Shown: positions 14,171 to 20,277 of the stretch, one piece after another
Layout: every line of letters starts with the position of its first letter
Position numbering within the stretch: the first letter of the stretch is position 1
IMG/VR virus record: IMGVR_UViG_3300042924_004277
Location: 1-22,385 of that record
Strand: one strand, 5' to 3'
Source: a virus
DNA: 22,385 nucleotides
Made by a program: the position numbers and the translations under genes
The notes under the pieces: model-generated
Told to the model about the DNA's origin: nothing
Database searches by the model: none
Seen by the model: the letters and a program-made list of their open reading frames with translations, nothing else

Positions 14171-14389
14171 ATGGCCTCGCATCCTGGTTGGGTTTCTGCC
14201 CAAAAGCTCGAAGAGCTTCTTGGCATTGACCGTAAGACACTCTTCAAGTATCGCGATGACGGCACCCTGAAGCTTGGCCCGCACTACGCAGCTTTTGCTG
14301 AGACTCGCTCCAGGGATAGCTACCGCTGGAACGTAACAGCAGTACGCAAGCAACTCACAAAAGCTGGTATGATGCCAATGGCCGCCTAG
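14171..14389 (+). CDS. Small HTH DNA-binding protein, 72 aa
   Basis: A small winged-HTH protein of excisionase/MerR-like fold: VSAQKLEELLGIDRKTLFKYRDDG is the helix-turn-helix, KLGPHYAAF the turn and wing, and SYRWNVTAVRKQL the closing helix. It probably binds DNA as a regulator. It stands alone on the plus strand between leftward virion genes, with its own sigma-70-like promoter and a strong terminator 20 nt after its stop. That layout suits an early or constitutive regulator. The GTG at 14138 is rejected because it lies in the promoter; from ATG 14171 the leader would be about 15-20 nt and no Shine-Dalgarno is present. It shares domain order with the HTH protein at 6505. Confidence 0.8.
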   Translation: MASHPGWVSAQKLEELLGIDRKTLFKYRDDGTLKLGPHYAAFAETRSRDSYRWNVTAVRKQLTKAGMMPMAA

Positions 14390-14409
14390 GGGACGGCCTG
14401 GGGATACAG

Positions 14410-14441
14410 AAACGGTCCTGTCACTGATGGGACCGTTTTTT
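14410..14441 (+). terminator. Rho-independent terminator
   Basis: A perfect 9-bp stem AAACGGTCC/GGACCGTTT (14410-14418 and 14430-14438), 11-nt loop, and a T-run (14436-14441). It ends the plus-strand HTH transcript. The T-run overlaps the stop codon of the converging 516-aa gene. In the minus direction only TTTCT follows the stem, so leftward termination would be weak. Confidence 0.9.
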
Positions 14442-15990
14442 ATGGCTTGTATGGCCTGCCGTCTTTGTCGAACATCGTAAAATTCTCAATCAAGATTTTA
14501 TCTGTGGCAAAGTTAAAAATACGTTGCAACATGGGAAAGATCATGGGTGATTGACAGTTGTAAGGCGGTACATCCATCAACGACAAAGCTCTTTGTGTTT
14601 GCAAAAATTCTGTGATGCTTTCTTTTTCTTTTTGCGATTTAGCAACAAGGGTTTGTTCCCAGTCGGCCATGCTGCCTGCACCTACCGGAAAATCAGACGG
14701 TTCAGGAGGAAATACTCGATCTTTAAATTTAAGTGCGTAGATATGTTTGCAGTATCTCAATTCATCTAATAACGGCGTCCAGGAGTCATCAACGGCGGTT
14801 ATTGTAATTTGTGGAATAGAGTCCGTATCCGTGTTTACAACAACGGACGAATAATCCTGGTAGCCAGGTAAACCATCAGGTCTGGAGCCTGTAATCGCGA
14901 TATCGGTTGTACTTCTGACGTAAGTAGAACCAAAATCTCTGAAGACACCTGGATTGTCTCTTGTTGCATTACGGCTGCCAATGTTGTTATTCGTGACATC
15001 GTAATCAAGTTCAAAACCTTCTGGCGAAACAACATCTAATGTGCGATCTTGTCCAGGTCTTGTCATTGCACTGTTATCTAAAATGCCATCGCGTTTTGTT
15101 AATTCAAAACGACCAGGCTTAATACTTGCTGCGCTGGAACGAGGAAACTGTCGTTTATTGCTGGTTGTACTCGCTGCCAAGAATGAATAATCGCGCCGGG
15201 TAAAATCTTGACAAGTACAACAGTATCTTGATCCAGTGATTAGATAGCGCCCTGGAGTAAAGCCAATGGATGACGGTGTTGTAAAAATACCATCAGGTGT
15301 TACCTGCACTGAACCATCTTTTTTGAAGGTGAGTACGCCAGTGTCTTGATTGATGGCAATAACAATTGCTTGCACGTAGCCGTATCGCGTTTGAGTCTGT
15401 GGGTTTATGGTGTCTTTGTCAATAATTGGACCATCAACCGTAATGATTCGATCTTCAAAAATCTCTGTATTAGCCGGCTTCAGGCCATCTGGTTCCCCTG
15501 GCACTGGAATGTAAAAAGGTGCCGGAAGGGGGTTGGATGAGCTCCAGGTACCCGCTAGCTTTACATACCAATAGCTAGCATCTTCCGTAACAGACTCAAT
15601 AAAAAGTTTTTGACTACTGACTGGATCTGTCAATCGATCACAACGAACTGATCCGGCGTAACGCCAGATAGCCCAATGCATACCAAACTCTTTGCTTATC
15701 GTTGGGTAACCAGTAAAAGCACCCGAGATTACAATTGCGTCATTTCCCGTGGAGGAAGAATTTGGTATCTCATAGTCAAACTGATAAGAGTAATCGTTAC
15801 TATGCGTTGTTGCCGTTGCAAGCTCATAGCCTCGTCTCCAGCGAGACCAAGCCGATTCCCTGTTGATGGTATATAACGAATCTGGGACAGAACCCTTTGA
15901 AAACTCAGTCGTAATTGGTTTTACACCATTTGGGGGTTTTACGATTGACTGATCAAAATTACCAAAAGAGCTTCCACTCTTTCTAGCCAT
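14440..15990 (-). CDS. Virion structural protein with Cys cluster, 516 aa
   Basis: A large beta-rich protein that was not recognised by family but looks like a phage structural component (tail or baseplate/connector). It begins MARKSGSSFGNFDQSIVKPP, has many aromatic and Gly/Ser-rich strands (AGSVRCDRLTDPVSSQKLF, ITVDGPIIDKDTINPQTQT), and carries the cluster RYCCTCQDFTRRDYSF with Cys257, Cys258 and Cys260. Further Cys residues are at 117, near 430 (LRYCKHIY) and near 490 (PYNCQSP). Three close cysteines could bind a metal or form disulphides. The C-terminus is helical (ADWEQTLVAKSQKEKESITEF). It starts 2 nt after the preceding 260-aa gene, with AAGGTGG about 13 nt before its ATG, so the two are co-expressed. 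Confidence 0.75.
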   Translation of the reverse strand: MARKSGSSFGNFDQSIVKPPNGVKPITTEFSKGSVPDSLYTINRESAWSRWRRGYELATATTHSNDYSYQFDYEIPNSSSTGNDAIVISGAFTGYPTISKEFGMHWAIWRYAGSVRCDRLTDPVSSQKLFIESVTEDASYWYVKLAGTWSSSNPLPAPFYIPVPGEPDGLKPANTEIFEDRIITVDGPIIDKDTINPQTQTRYGYVQAIVIAINQDTGVLTFKKDGSVQVTPDGIFTTPSSIGFTPGRYLITGSRYCCTCQDFTRRDYSFLAASTTSNKRQFPRSSAASIKPGRFELTKRDGILDNSAMTRPGQDRTLDVVSPEGFELDYDVTNNNIGSRNATRDNPGVFRDFGSTYVRSTTDIAITGSRPDGLPGYQDYSSVVVNTDTDSIPQITITAVDDSWTPLLDELRYCKHIYALKFKDRVFPPEPSDFPVGAGSMADWEQTLVAKSQKEKESITEFLQTQRALSLMDVPPYNCQSPMIFPMLQRIFNFATDKILIENFTMFDKDGRPYKP

Positions 15991-15992
15991 AT

Positions 15993-16775
15993 CTAGAAGA
16001 GACCACCTTGTGCAAAAATGTGCGCCCCTGGAATGTAACCAGAAGAATTAGGACCATCAGGGAAGACTCCCACGTAAATACGGTCGCCACGTTCCAGGTA
16101 AATGCCCTTGTTGCGCAGAGGAGCTGTGGAGCCTAGGCCAGTGGTATTGCCTGCCTGTGCCACAGGAGCTGCCAGTTGCGGCATCAGATCCGAACAATCG
16201 ACAGTACCGCTGTTGGCAGGGACTGTTTTGGCGAACAGTACACGGTAATCACCTGACGCAGGAATGGGTACTGTCGTTCCACGGGTCTGGTAGAACACAA
16301 AGGTGACAGCAGGCTGGTAGCCGTAAGCAACGCCGTTGTACGTGAAACCACTCGATGTACCACCTGAGTAGTGTAGAGCGGTATTGACGCCCGTCAAGGT
16401 CGTTGCACCGGTGTAGGTGTAGTAACCAACGCCACTGGCCGGTGTGGTTGCGGTGATAACACTTGTGGTTGTTACATGAACAATCTGTCCACTGACCAAG
16501 GAAATAACAGTGCCTGAAGTAGAGGCATTGATGGTGTAGTCAGGTGCACGATAGAAGTCGTTGCGACTGATGGTGATCGAATCAACAACGCCACCATTGT
16601 TGTTGTCTTCCTGGAGGGCAGCATCCATGTCAACCAGGATCGATGGTGCCTGTCCACCTTGAACAAAGAGGGTATTAGCAGTGGAGCTGCCAACCGTCTG
16701 CGTGGTTACTCGAACCGAATCGAATAACGGACGATCAATTAACAGGGGCTGTTTGTTTGTTGCGGATGACGACAA
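15993..16775 (-). CDS. Virion structural protein, beta-rich, 260 aa
   Basis: A Thr/Ser/Gly/Val-rich protein with an N-terminal motif DRPLFDSVRVTTQTVGSST and many short strands (TSGTVISLVSGQIVHVTTTS, GVGYYTYTGATTLTGV), ending with a Gly/Asp-rich module (KGIYLERGDRIYVGVFPDG). It is probably a minor capsid, decoration or tail-surface protein. The start is a TTG at 16775, supported by AGGA about 10 nt upstream and by a perfect TATAAT 23 nt upstream (16799-16804); no ATG occurs early in the frame. It is followed after 2 nt by the 516-aa gene. Unusual start-codon use is notable but seen at other genes here (GTG at 6087 and 19031). Confidence 0.75.
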   Translation of the reverse strand: MSSSATNKQPLLIDRPLFDSVRVTTQTVGSSTANTLFVQGGQAPSILVDMDAALQEDNNNGGVVDSITISRNDFYRAPDYTINASTSGTVISLVSGQIVHVTTTSVITATTPASGVGYYTYTGATTLTGVNTALHYSGGTSSGFTYNGVAYGYQPAVTFVFYQTRGTTVPIPASGDYRVLFAKTVPANSGTVDCSDLMPQLAAPVAQAGNTTGLGSTAPLRNKGIYLERGDRIYVGVFPDGPNSSGYIPGAHIFAQGGLF

Positions 16776-16798
16776 TGTTCTACTTCCTACTTGTTTAC

Positions 16799-16804
16799 AT
16801 TATA
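16799..16804 (-). promoter_or_regulatory. -10-like TATAAT before the 260-aa gene
   Basis: A perfect TATAAT 23 nt before the TTG start. A small hairpin GCTTG/CAAGC spans the upstream stop codon just before it. No -35 was found. A late promoter is inferred from recurrence. Confidence 0.5.
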
Positions 16805-16818
16805 AAGCTTGTTTCCAA

Positions 16819-17526
16819 TCAAGCGTACGGATTAAGGTAGCTTGACAAGAAATCAAGGGGACTCGACATGGTCTGAGGGGTAAGTAGTTGCTTCATAAAT
16901 GCGCCTTTCACTTCCTCTTCCAAGAGATCTTTCATGGACACTTCTTTGGTATTACTGCCGGACATTGCCGATAAAAAACCTTGGAGGAAACCGGTAGAAG
17001 ATGTTTCTTGTCCCGTAGTTGTTGTTTGCGCTTGGTCATTAGAAGGCTGATTATAAACCTTTTGAAGATCAGAAAGTTTCTTAACCGGCTGTCCGTAGTA
17101 ACTTACACCTTTTTCAGTTGGCAAAGAAGCCCATTCTCGTGCCAGGGCAGCGGAAACGCGCGGACTAAAGCCTTCTTTTTCTAAAACGGATAAACCACCA
17201 ATCGGCATCAAGCGATTACGCATGAGATTTACTGCCGCAAGATCTTGGCTTTGTTGACCAAAATCAGACAGTCCTAAAGCTTTTGCTTGGGCTTCCCAAG
17301 TGGACGGCATGAACTGATAAGCGCCTGCTGCAGCGCTTGAATACTTACCCCCTTTAATGACTTTATCTGGATGGCGTTTTAAGTCGGGAGCAAGACCGCC
17401 ACCAAACATCACGCGATAAGAATCTGGTCCACCACGTTCAGTACCTTCTGCAAAACGTATAACACGCAATGCATTCTGAATAGCTGGTTTTGATACGAAG
17501 CTTTGAAGTAATTCGCGTTCTGTCAT
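16819..17526 (-). CDS. Lambda R-like lytic transglycosylase (GH104)
   Basis: A 235-aa protein. Residues about 15-150 fit the lambda endolysin gpR/GH104 pattern: VIRFAEGTERGG (likely catalytic Glu27), DSYRVMFGG, HPDKV, SSAAAGAYQFMPSTW, LGLSDFGQQSQDLAAV and ALAREWASLP. This enzyme family cleaves the MurNAc-GlcNAc bond with 1,6-anhydro product. About 80 C-terminal residues (Gln/Thr-rich linker, then FLQGFLSAMSG, MKDLLEEEV) are extra. They suggest attachment to a virion structure, so this could be a virion-associated murein hydrolase acting at entry instead of a lysis enzyme. ATG 17526; GGAG lies about 20 nt upstream and an AGG about 11 nt upstream. Confidence 0.85.
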   Translation of the reverse strand: MTERELLQSFVSKPAIQNALRVIRFAEGTERGGPDSYRVMFGGGLAPDLKRHPDKVIKGGKYSSAAAGAYQFMPSTWEAQAKALGLSDFGQQSQDLAAVNLMRNRLMPIGGLSVLEKEGFSPRVSAALAREWASLPTEKGVSYYGQPVKKLSDLQKVYNQPSNDQAQTTTTGQETSSTGFLQGFLSAMSGSNTKEVSMKDLLEEEVKGAFMKQLLTPQTMSSPLDFLSSYLNPYA

Positions 17527-17536
17527 TTTTATTGCC

Positions 17537-17653
17537 TCATTCTCCTACCCAATTTGAACTCGCTTTGAGACCAGGAATAAATACAGCTTGTAATGCAACA
17601 ACGAGGCTGAGCTTGGTCGCAAGGCGTTTAACAAAATTAGGGCAAAGAATCAT
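17537..17653 (-). CDS. Possible small hydrophobic protein, 38 aa
   Basis: In the 213-nt gap before the transglycosylase is an in-frame ATG (17653) to TGA (17537). It encodes a short basic N-terminus (PNFVKRLATK), a 14-16-residue hydrophobic stretch (LSLVVALQAVFIPGL) and a polar end. The next gene's ATG is 10 nt beyond the stop, and GGAG lies in the last codons. This fits either a small membrane protein (holin-like, or a signal-anchored peptide) coupled to the hydrolase, or a chance frame. There is no Shine-Dalgarno before its ATG. The remainder of the gap contains a short inverted repeat GAATC/GATTC near 17690 and nothing else recognised. Confidence 0.35.
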   Translation of the reverse strand: MILCPNFVKRLATKLSLVVALQAVFIPGLKASSNWVGE

Positions 17654-17739
17654 TGGTCTAAAGCAACAACACTGGCCCCCGTGAATCAAAGATTCGTGTC
17701 CAGTTGGTTGGGCTTACATGCTAAGCAATGCCAATTAAA

Positions 17740-18567
17740 TTATTTACTTGCTTGTTGAAGAAGTTTTTTCTTCATTTCCTCAATTTTGTCGGGTGTTAAT
17801 CCATAAGCAGCAGGATCATAACCCGTTTCTAAAGTAGCGCGAGTGCCAAGATCACCCATTTGGTAAGGGATTGTCCCTGGAGCCACGGGGATTGGAGCAG
17901 CCGTCTTTTGCATCTCAGTAAGTTGATCCGGTGCCATGCCGGACTGATAGCCAAAAGTTTCCTGCATCAAGGGGTTAAAAGATCCAACTGCGCCACCCGT
18001 TTGCCCCATGGGAGTGGTGCCATACTTCTGACGCCAGATCTGCATGCCAATATCTTCTGCAGATTGCACTTGTTCTGCTGTTGCGCCAGGTGCTACGGCT
18101 TTTAGACGAGCAGCCTCATAGCGTTGAAGCTCGGGATCTTGAGCAGTTAACTGAGCAATACGAGATGCCTCGGATTGATATGCACGTTCCGCTGCAGGAG
18201 ATCCGCCTGAAAAAGAAGACGCTCCTGCTGCACTAGAGCCAGTGTCAGCACCGGGCCGTGTTTTAGCAGGATAAAGGAGACGCCCGCTTACCGCGTCATA
18301 AATATTTCCTTGGGCATCTGCATAAGAAGGTTGGCTATAAGGCTTACCGTTACCCGTTCTGTAACCAAAATCACCGCCTGCAGGCTCAGAAGCAGTACCA
18401 AGCATCCCCCAGGCTTTGTTTATTTTTTGTCTACCTGTTAAAGGAGTTCCTCGGGTGCCAATGCCCGCTTGATTTAACAGATTTGCAGCGCCCTGAAGAA
18501 CATTTTGACCGCCACGAAAAAGCTGCCCAAGTGTAAATTGACTGGCGTAATTGTAAAGATCAGCCAT
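17740..18567 (-). CDS. Hypothetical virion protein, 275 aa
   Basis: The start is fixed at ATG 18567 (MADLYNYASQFTLGQLFRGG) by a perfect GGAGG 5 nt upstream; an in-frame ATG four codons earlier lacks this. The N-terminus is hydrophobic/amphipathic (QNVLQGAANLLNQAGIG). The middle is Gly/Ser/Ala/Tyr-rich and probably flexible (PYSQPSYADAQGNIYDAVSG). The second half is helical with Gln/Ala-rich segments, and the protein ends MKKKLLQQASK. No domain was recognised. It lies between a possible head-tail adaptor and the transglycosylase gene, so a tail or internal virion protein is the best guess. The preceding gene's stop overlaps the leader, so translation is likely coupled. Confidence 0.7.
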   Translation of the reverse strand: MADLYNYASQFTLGQLFRGGQNVLQGAANLLNQAGIGTRGTPLTGRQKINKAWGMLGTASEPAGGDFGYRTGNGKPYSQPSYADAQGNIYDAVSGRLLYPAKTRPGADTGSSAAGASSFSGGSPAAERAYQSEASRIAQLTAQDPELQRYEAARLKAVAPGATAEQVQSAEDIGMQIWRQKYGTTPMGQTGGAVGSFNPLMQETFGYQSGMAPDQLTEMQKTAAPIPVAPGTIPYQMGDLGTRATLETGYDPAAYGLTPDKIEEMKKKLLQQASK

Positions 18568-18569
18568 AA

Positions 18570-19031
18570 TTACCTCCAAACCTCATGTAAATAGATGCGA
18601 GAACCCACAGCCGTATCAGCCGGGCCTGGTAGCGCCTGAATAAACTCAGCGCCTGAACGCTCGTAACGGTAACGAGCTTGGAACGGATCCTTGTAGTTAG
18701 GCACGTAAAGGATGTTGGCTAAACGGTTGGTCTCGTAGAGATAAATCTCATCCCAAACCTTGAGAGCTTCTTTGGCATTACTGGACCGAATCGTACGGTC
18801 CACATCACCAACGATGTTCTCTAACCGAGTGGAAGGCGATGTTGCAACTTCTGTTTTCTTCTCGGCTGTATCACAACGACCAATCTGAATAACAATTTTG
18901 TCATAGAAGTATGAATCCGGAACGGTATTCATGGCTTCTTCAAGTCGGGCAAAGTCACCCGCCGGCACGGAAACCGTGAAGTAGCCCAGGTGATACCGGA
19001 CTCTACTCTTGTCAAAATCGCTGAGCTGCAC
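18570..19031 (-). CDS. Possible head-tail adaptor / virion protein, 153 aa
   Basis: A 153-aa protein starting DFDKSRVRYHLGY, then PAGDFARLEEAMNTVPDSYFYDKIVIQIGRCD, a central helical section, and a conserved-looking end (YKDPFQARYRYERSGAEFIQALPGP). The N-terminal pattern is reminiscent of small head-completion or adaptor proteins in cyanophages, from memory. It is placed downstream of capsid genes, which fits. The start is GTG at 19031; no ATG is available nearby. TATAAT lies 22 nt upstream and a weak GGAAG about 9 nt upstream. Cys51 is the only cysteine noted. Function remains inferred. Confidence 0.7.
   Translation of the reverse strand: MQLSDFDKSRVRYHLGYFTVSVPAGDFARLEEAMNTVPDSYFYDKIVIQIGRCDTAEKKTEVATSPSTRLENIVGDVDRTIRSSNAKEALKVWDEIYLYETNRLANILYVPNYKDPFQARYRYERSGAEFIQALPGPADTAVGSRIYLHEVWR
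18573..18577 (-). promoter_or_regulatory. Strong Shine-Dalgarno GGAGG
   Basis: GGAGG, 5 nt before the ATG at 18567, is the strongest ribosome site in the window. It decides the start of the 275-aa gene and overlaps the end of the upstream gene's terminal region, so coupling is likely. Confidence 0.8.
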
Positions 19032-19053
19032 AGCTTACTTCCGTATGTTCTCA

Positions 19054-19059
19054 ATTATA
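19054..19059 (-). promoter_or_regulatory. -10-like TATAAT before the 153-aa gene
   Basis: A perfect TATAAT 22 nt before the GTG at 19031, in the 39-nt gap after the peptidase gene. No -35 was recognised. Confidence 0.5.
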
Positions 19060-19070
19060 GATGAACTGAA

Positions 19071-19736
19071 TTAACCAAGCAGTCCACCTGTAGAAGATGA
19101 CAGTAACTGCTGAAACAAAGCACCAGCCATATCATTTTGCTGTGGCTGTACCAGTTCTTTAACAAACCCTCGCATCATTTGCGTTTTCGGATCTTCTTTT
19201 GGTTCACCTCTCAGTAAAGAACCAAGTAGATAACCAGATAGCATCCCTTGGAAATCAGAAGGATTTGATGCGCTGGTGTTAGCAGTGGATGCACCTTGAG
19301 AAAGGTCTGCTGCTTCTCCCAGGGATTGCATATGCCCTAAGCGAATTTGATATTTGTTGTCTCCAGTAGTAAACGTAGAAAGGTTTCCATAAGCTCCTTG
19401 ATTAGCTAACGGAACGTACTTACCAGCACCTTCATAAAAGATCGGAGTACCCTCTGGTAAAGCCCAGTCCTCACCCTTGTGTTGCCGTCCTCCACGGGGG
19501 CCGTATTTAGACGTAATGGTAATACCAGCTTCGGGGTTAAATGTAAATTTTCCTTCTGGTGTTTGAATTAATGCAGGAATTCTCTTCTCACCAATCCGTA
19601 ATCCACTAAGAGGGGTGCGAATTGTTTCAGGATTTAAGAAGGCGCCTGTTGCAAGATCTTGTACTTCAACATGCAAATGAGGACCAGTTGATCTACCAGT
19701 GGAGCCAACACGTCCTTTAAACGTAATACCAGCCAT
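19071..19736 (-). CDS. M23-type peptidase, motifs in permuted order
   Basis: A 221-aa protein containing all M23 (LytM/lysostaphin) metalloendopeptidase signature pieces, but swapped. The normally last motif comes first: GSTGRSTGPHLHVEVQD (residues 11-27; His20 and His22 of HxH). The normally first motif comes later: SKYGPRGGRQHKGEDWALPEGTPI (His86 and Asp90 of HxxxD), then GAYGNLSTF and IRLGHMQSL (His135). All four expected metal/catalytic residues are present, so a circularly permuted active Zn-peptidase cutting peptide cross-links is likely. The C-terminal ~80 residues are Ser/Gln/Gly-rich and helical, with GYLLGSLLRGEP, perhaps for virion attachment. ATG 19736; TAGAAT is 23 nt upstream. 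Confidence 0.8.
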   Translation of the reverse strand: MAGITFKGRVGSTGRSTGPHLHVEVQDLATGAFLNPETIRTPLSGLRIGEKRIPALIQTPEGKFTFNPEAGITITSKYGPRGGRQHKGEDWALPEGTPIFYEGAGKYVPLANQGAYGNLSTFTTGDNKYQIRLGHMQSLGEAADLSQGASTANTSASNPSDFQGMLSGYLLGSLLRGEPKEDPKTQMMRGFVKELVQPQQNDMAGALFQQLLSSSTGGLLG

Positions 19737-19759
19737 ATCACGATGATCTTTTATCCTTC

Positions 19760-19765
19760 ATTCTA
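19760..19765 (-). promoter_or_regulatory. -10-like TAGAAT before the M23 gene
   Basis: TAGAAT, 5 of 6 match, lies 23 nt before the ATG at 19736 and directly follows the U-tract of a terminator, so a new transcript could begin where the previous one ends. Confidence 0.45.
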
Positions 19766-19793
19766 AAATAAAAACCCCCGGTTTCCCAGGGGT
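19763..19793 (-). terminator. Rho-independent terminator after the HhH gene
   Basis: On the minus strand ACCCCTGG/CCGGGGGT forms an 8-bp stem (with one G-U pair) closed by a GAAA tetraloop, followed by TTTTTATTTT. The G-U pair becomes a C-A mismatch on the other strand, which shows it works leftward. It separates the capsid-side genes from the peptidase gene. Confidence 0.9.
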
Positions 19794-19813
19794 ATGCCTA
19801 CAGAAGGAGTTAG

Positions 19814-20242
19814 TTATACACGGATCAAGTCAGCGGCAAAGACCGCGTCCCAATCAACTCTTTTGATCTGTTTTAGCTGTTCGAGATTGTTGAACCTTTC
19901 ACCCGATAAGGACATCTGAAGATCTTTAATCTCTCGGGCCGTTTTCAATCCGATACCCTTGATATGATCAGCGATCATTTGAGCGGTAGCGCCATTGATA
20001 TTTAAACGTGTATCAGGAGGAAAGGTACGTGGTTCTTCTTGCGCTGCCTTATCTTTTACTTGAAGAGTCTTTACCTTTTTAGTGGCTTCTTCGTCGGGCT
20101 CAATCTCAGTCCTGTAAACGGTAAAAAGGCGACCATCCTGATCTTCGACCATGAACCAATCGCCTTGATCCCATTCGCTAATAACTTTGACACGAGCGCC
20201 TGTTTTTTTATGCTGATAAAGCATTGCTGCCGTGGTTGACAT
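19814..20242 (-). CDS. SH3-like + helix-hairpin-helix protein, 142 aa
   Basis: Residues about 5-50 (YQHKKTGARVKVISEWDQGDWFMVEDQDGRLFTVYRTEIEP, read as short strands) look like a small SH3/Tudor-type barrel. A charged Lys/Glu linker follows. Residues about 79-130 look like a ComEA/Pol-type HhH pair: LNINGATAQMIADHIKGIGLKTA and LEQLKQIKRVDWDAV, with GIGLKTA as the hairpin. HhH modules bind DNA backbone non-specifically, so this may be a DNA-binding protein of head assembly, packaging or regulation. It follows the putative decoration gene and is followed by a terminator. The ATG at 20242 has no Shine-Dalgarno; a 10-bp hairpin ends on this start codon. An ATG at codon 7 is an alternative start. 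Confidence 0.75.
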   Translation of the reverse strand: MSTTAAMLYQHKKTGARVKVISEWDQGDWFMVEDQDGRLFTVYRTEIEPDEEATKKVKTLQVKDKAAQEEPRTFPPDTRLNINGATAQMIADHIKGIGLKTAREIKDLQMSLSGERFNNLEQLKQIKRVDWDAVFAADLIRV

Positions 20243-20271
20243 AAGACCAGTGATTAACTGGTCTTAGTTTA
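20242..20271 (-). promoter_or_regulatory. -10-like hexamer and start-codon hairpin of the HhH gene
   Basis: TAAACT (20266-20271, 4 of 6 match) is 23 nt before the ATG. From its last T a perfect 10-bp stem, TAAGACCAGT/ACTGGTCTTA (20266-20257 with 20251-20242), and 5-nt loop run exactly to the A of AUG. There is no U-tract, so it is not a terminator. The layout copies that of the lysozyme start with a different sequence, pointing to an RNA structure rather than one shared operator. Translation control is inferred. Confidence 0.55.
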
Positions 20272-20277
20272 ACTCAA

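Noticed and set aside
17527-17739. Possible tRNA or structured RNA in the gap before the transglycosylase
   Set aside because: No cloverleaf, T-loop GTTCRA motif or extended conserved stem was found; only a short inverted repeat and the 38-aa frame.
20242-20266. Perfect hairpin considered as a terminator after the decoration gene
   Set aside because: There is no U-tract after the stem in either direction; it abuts a start codon instead.
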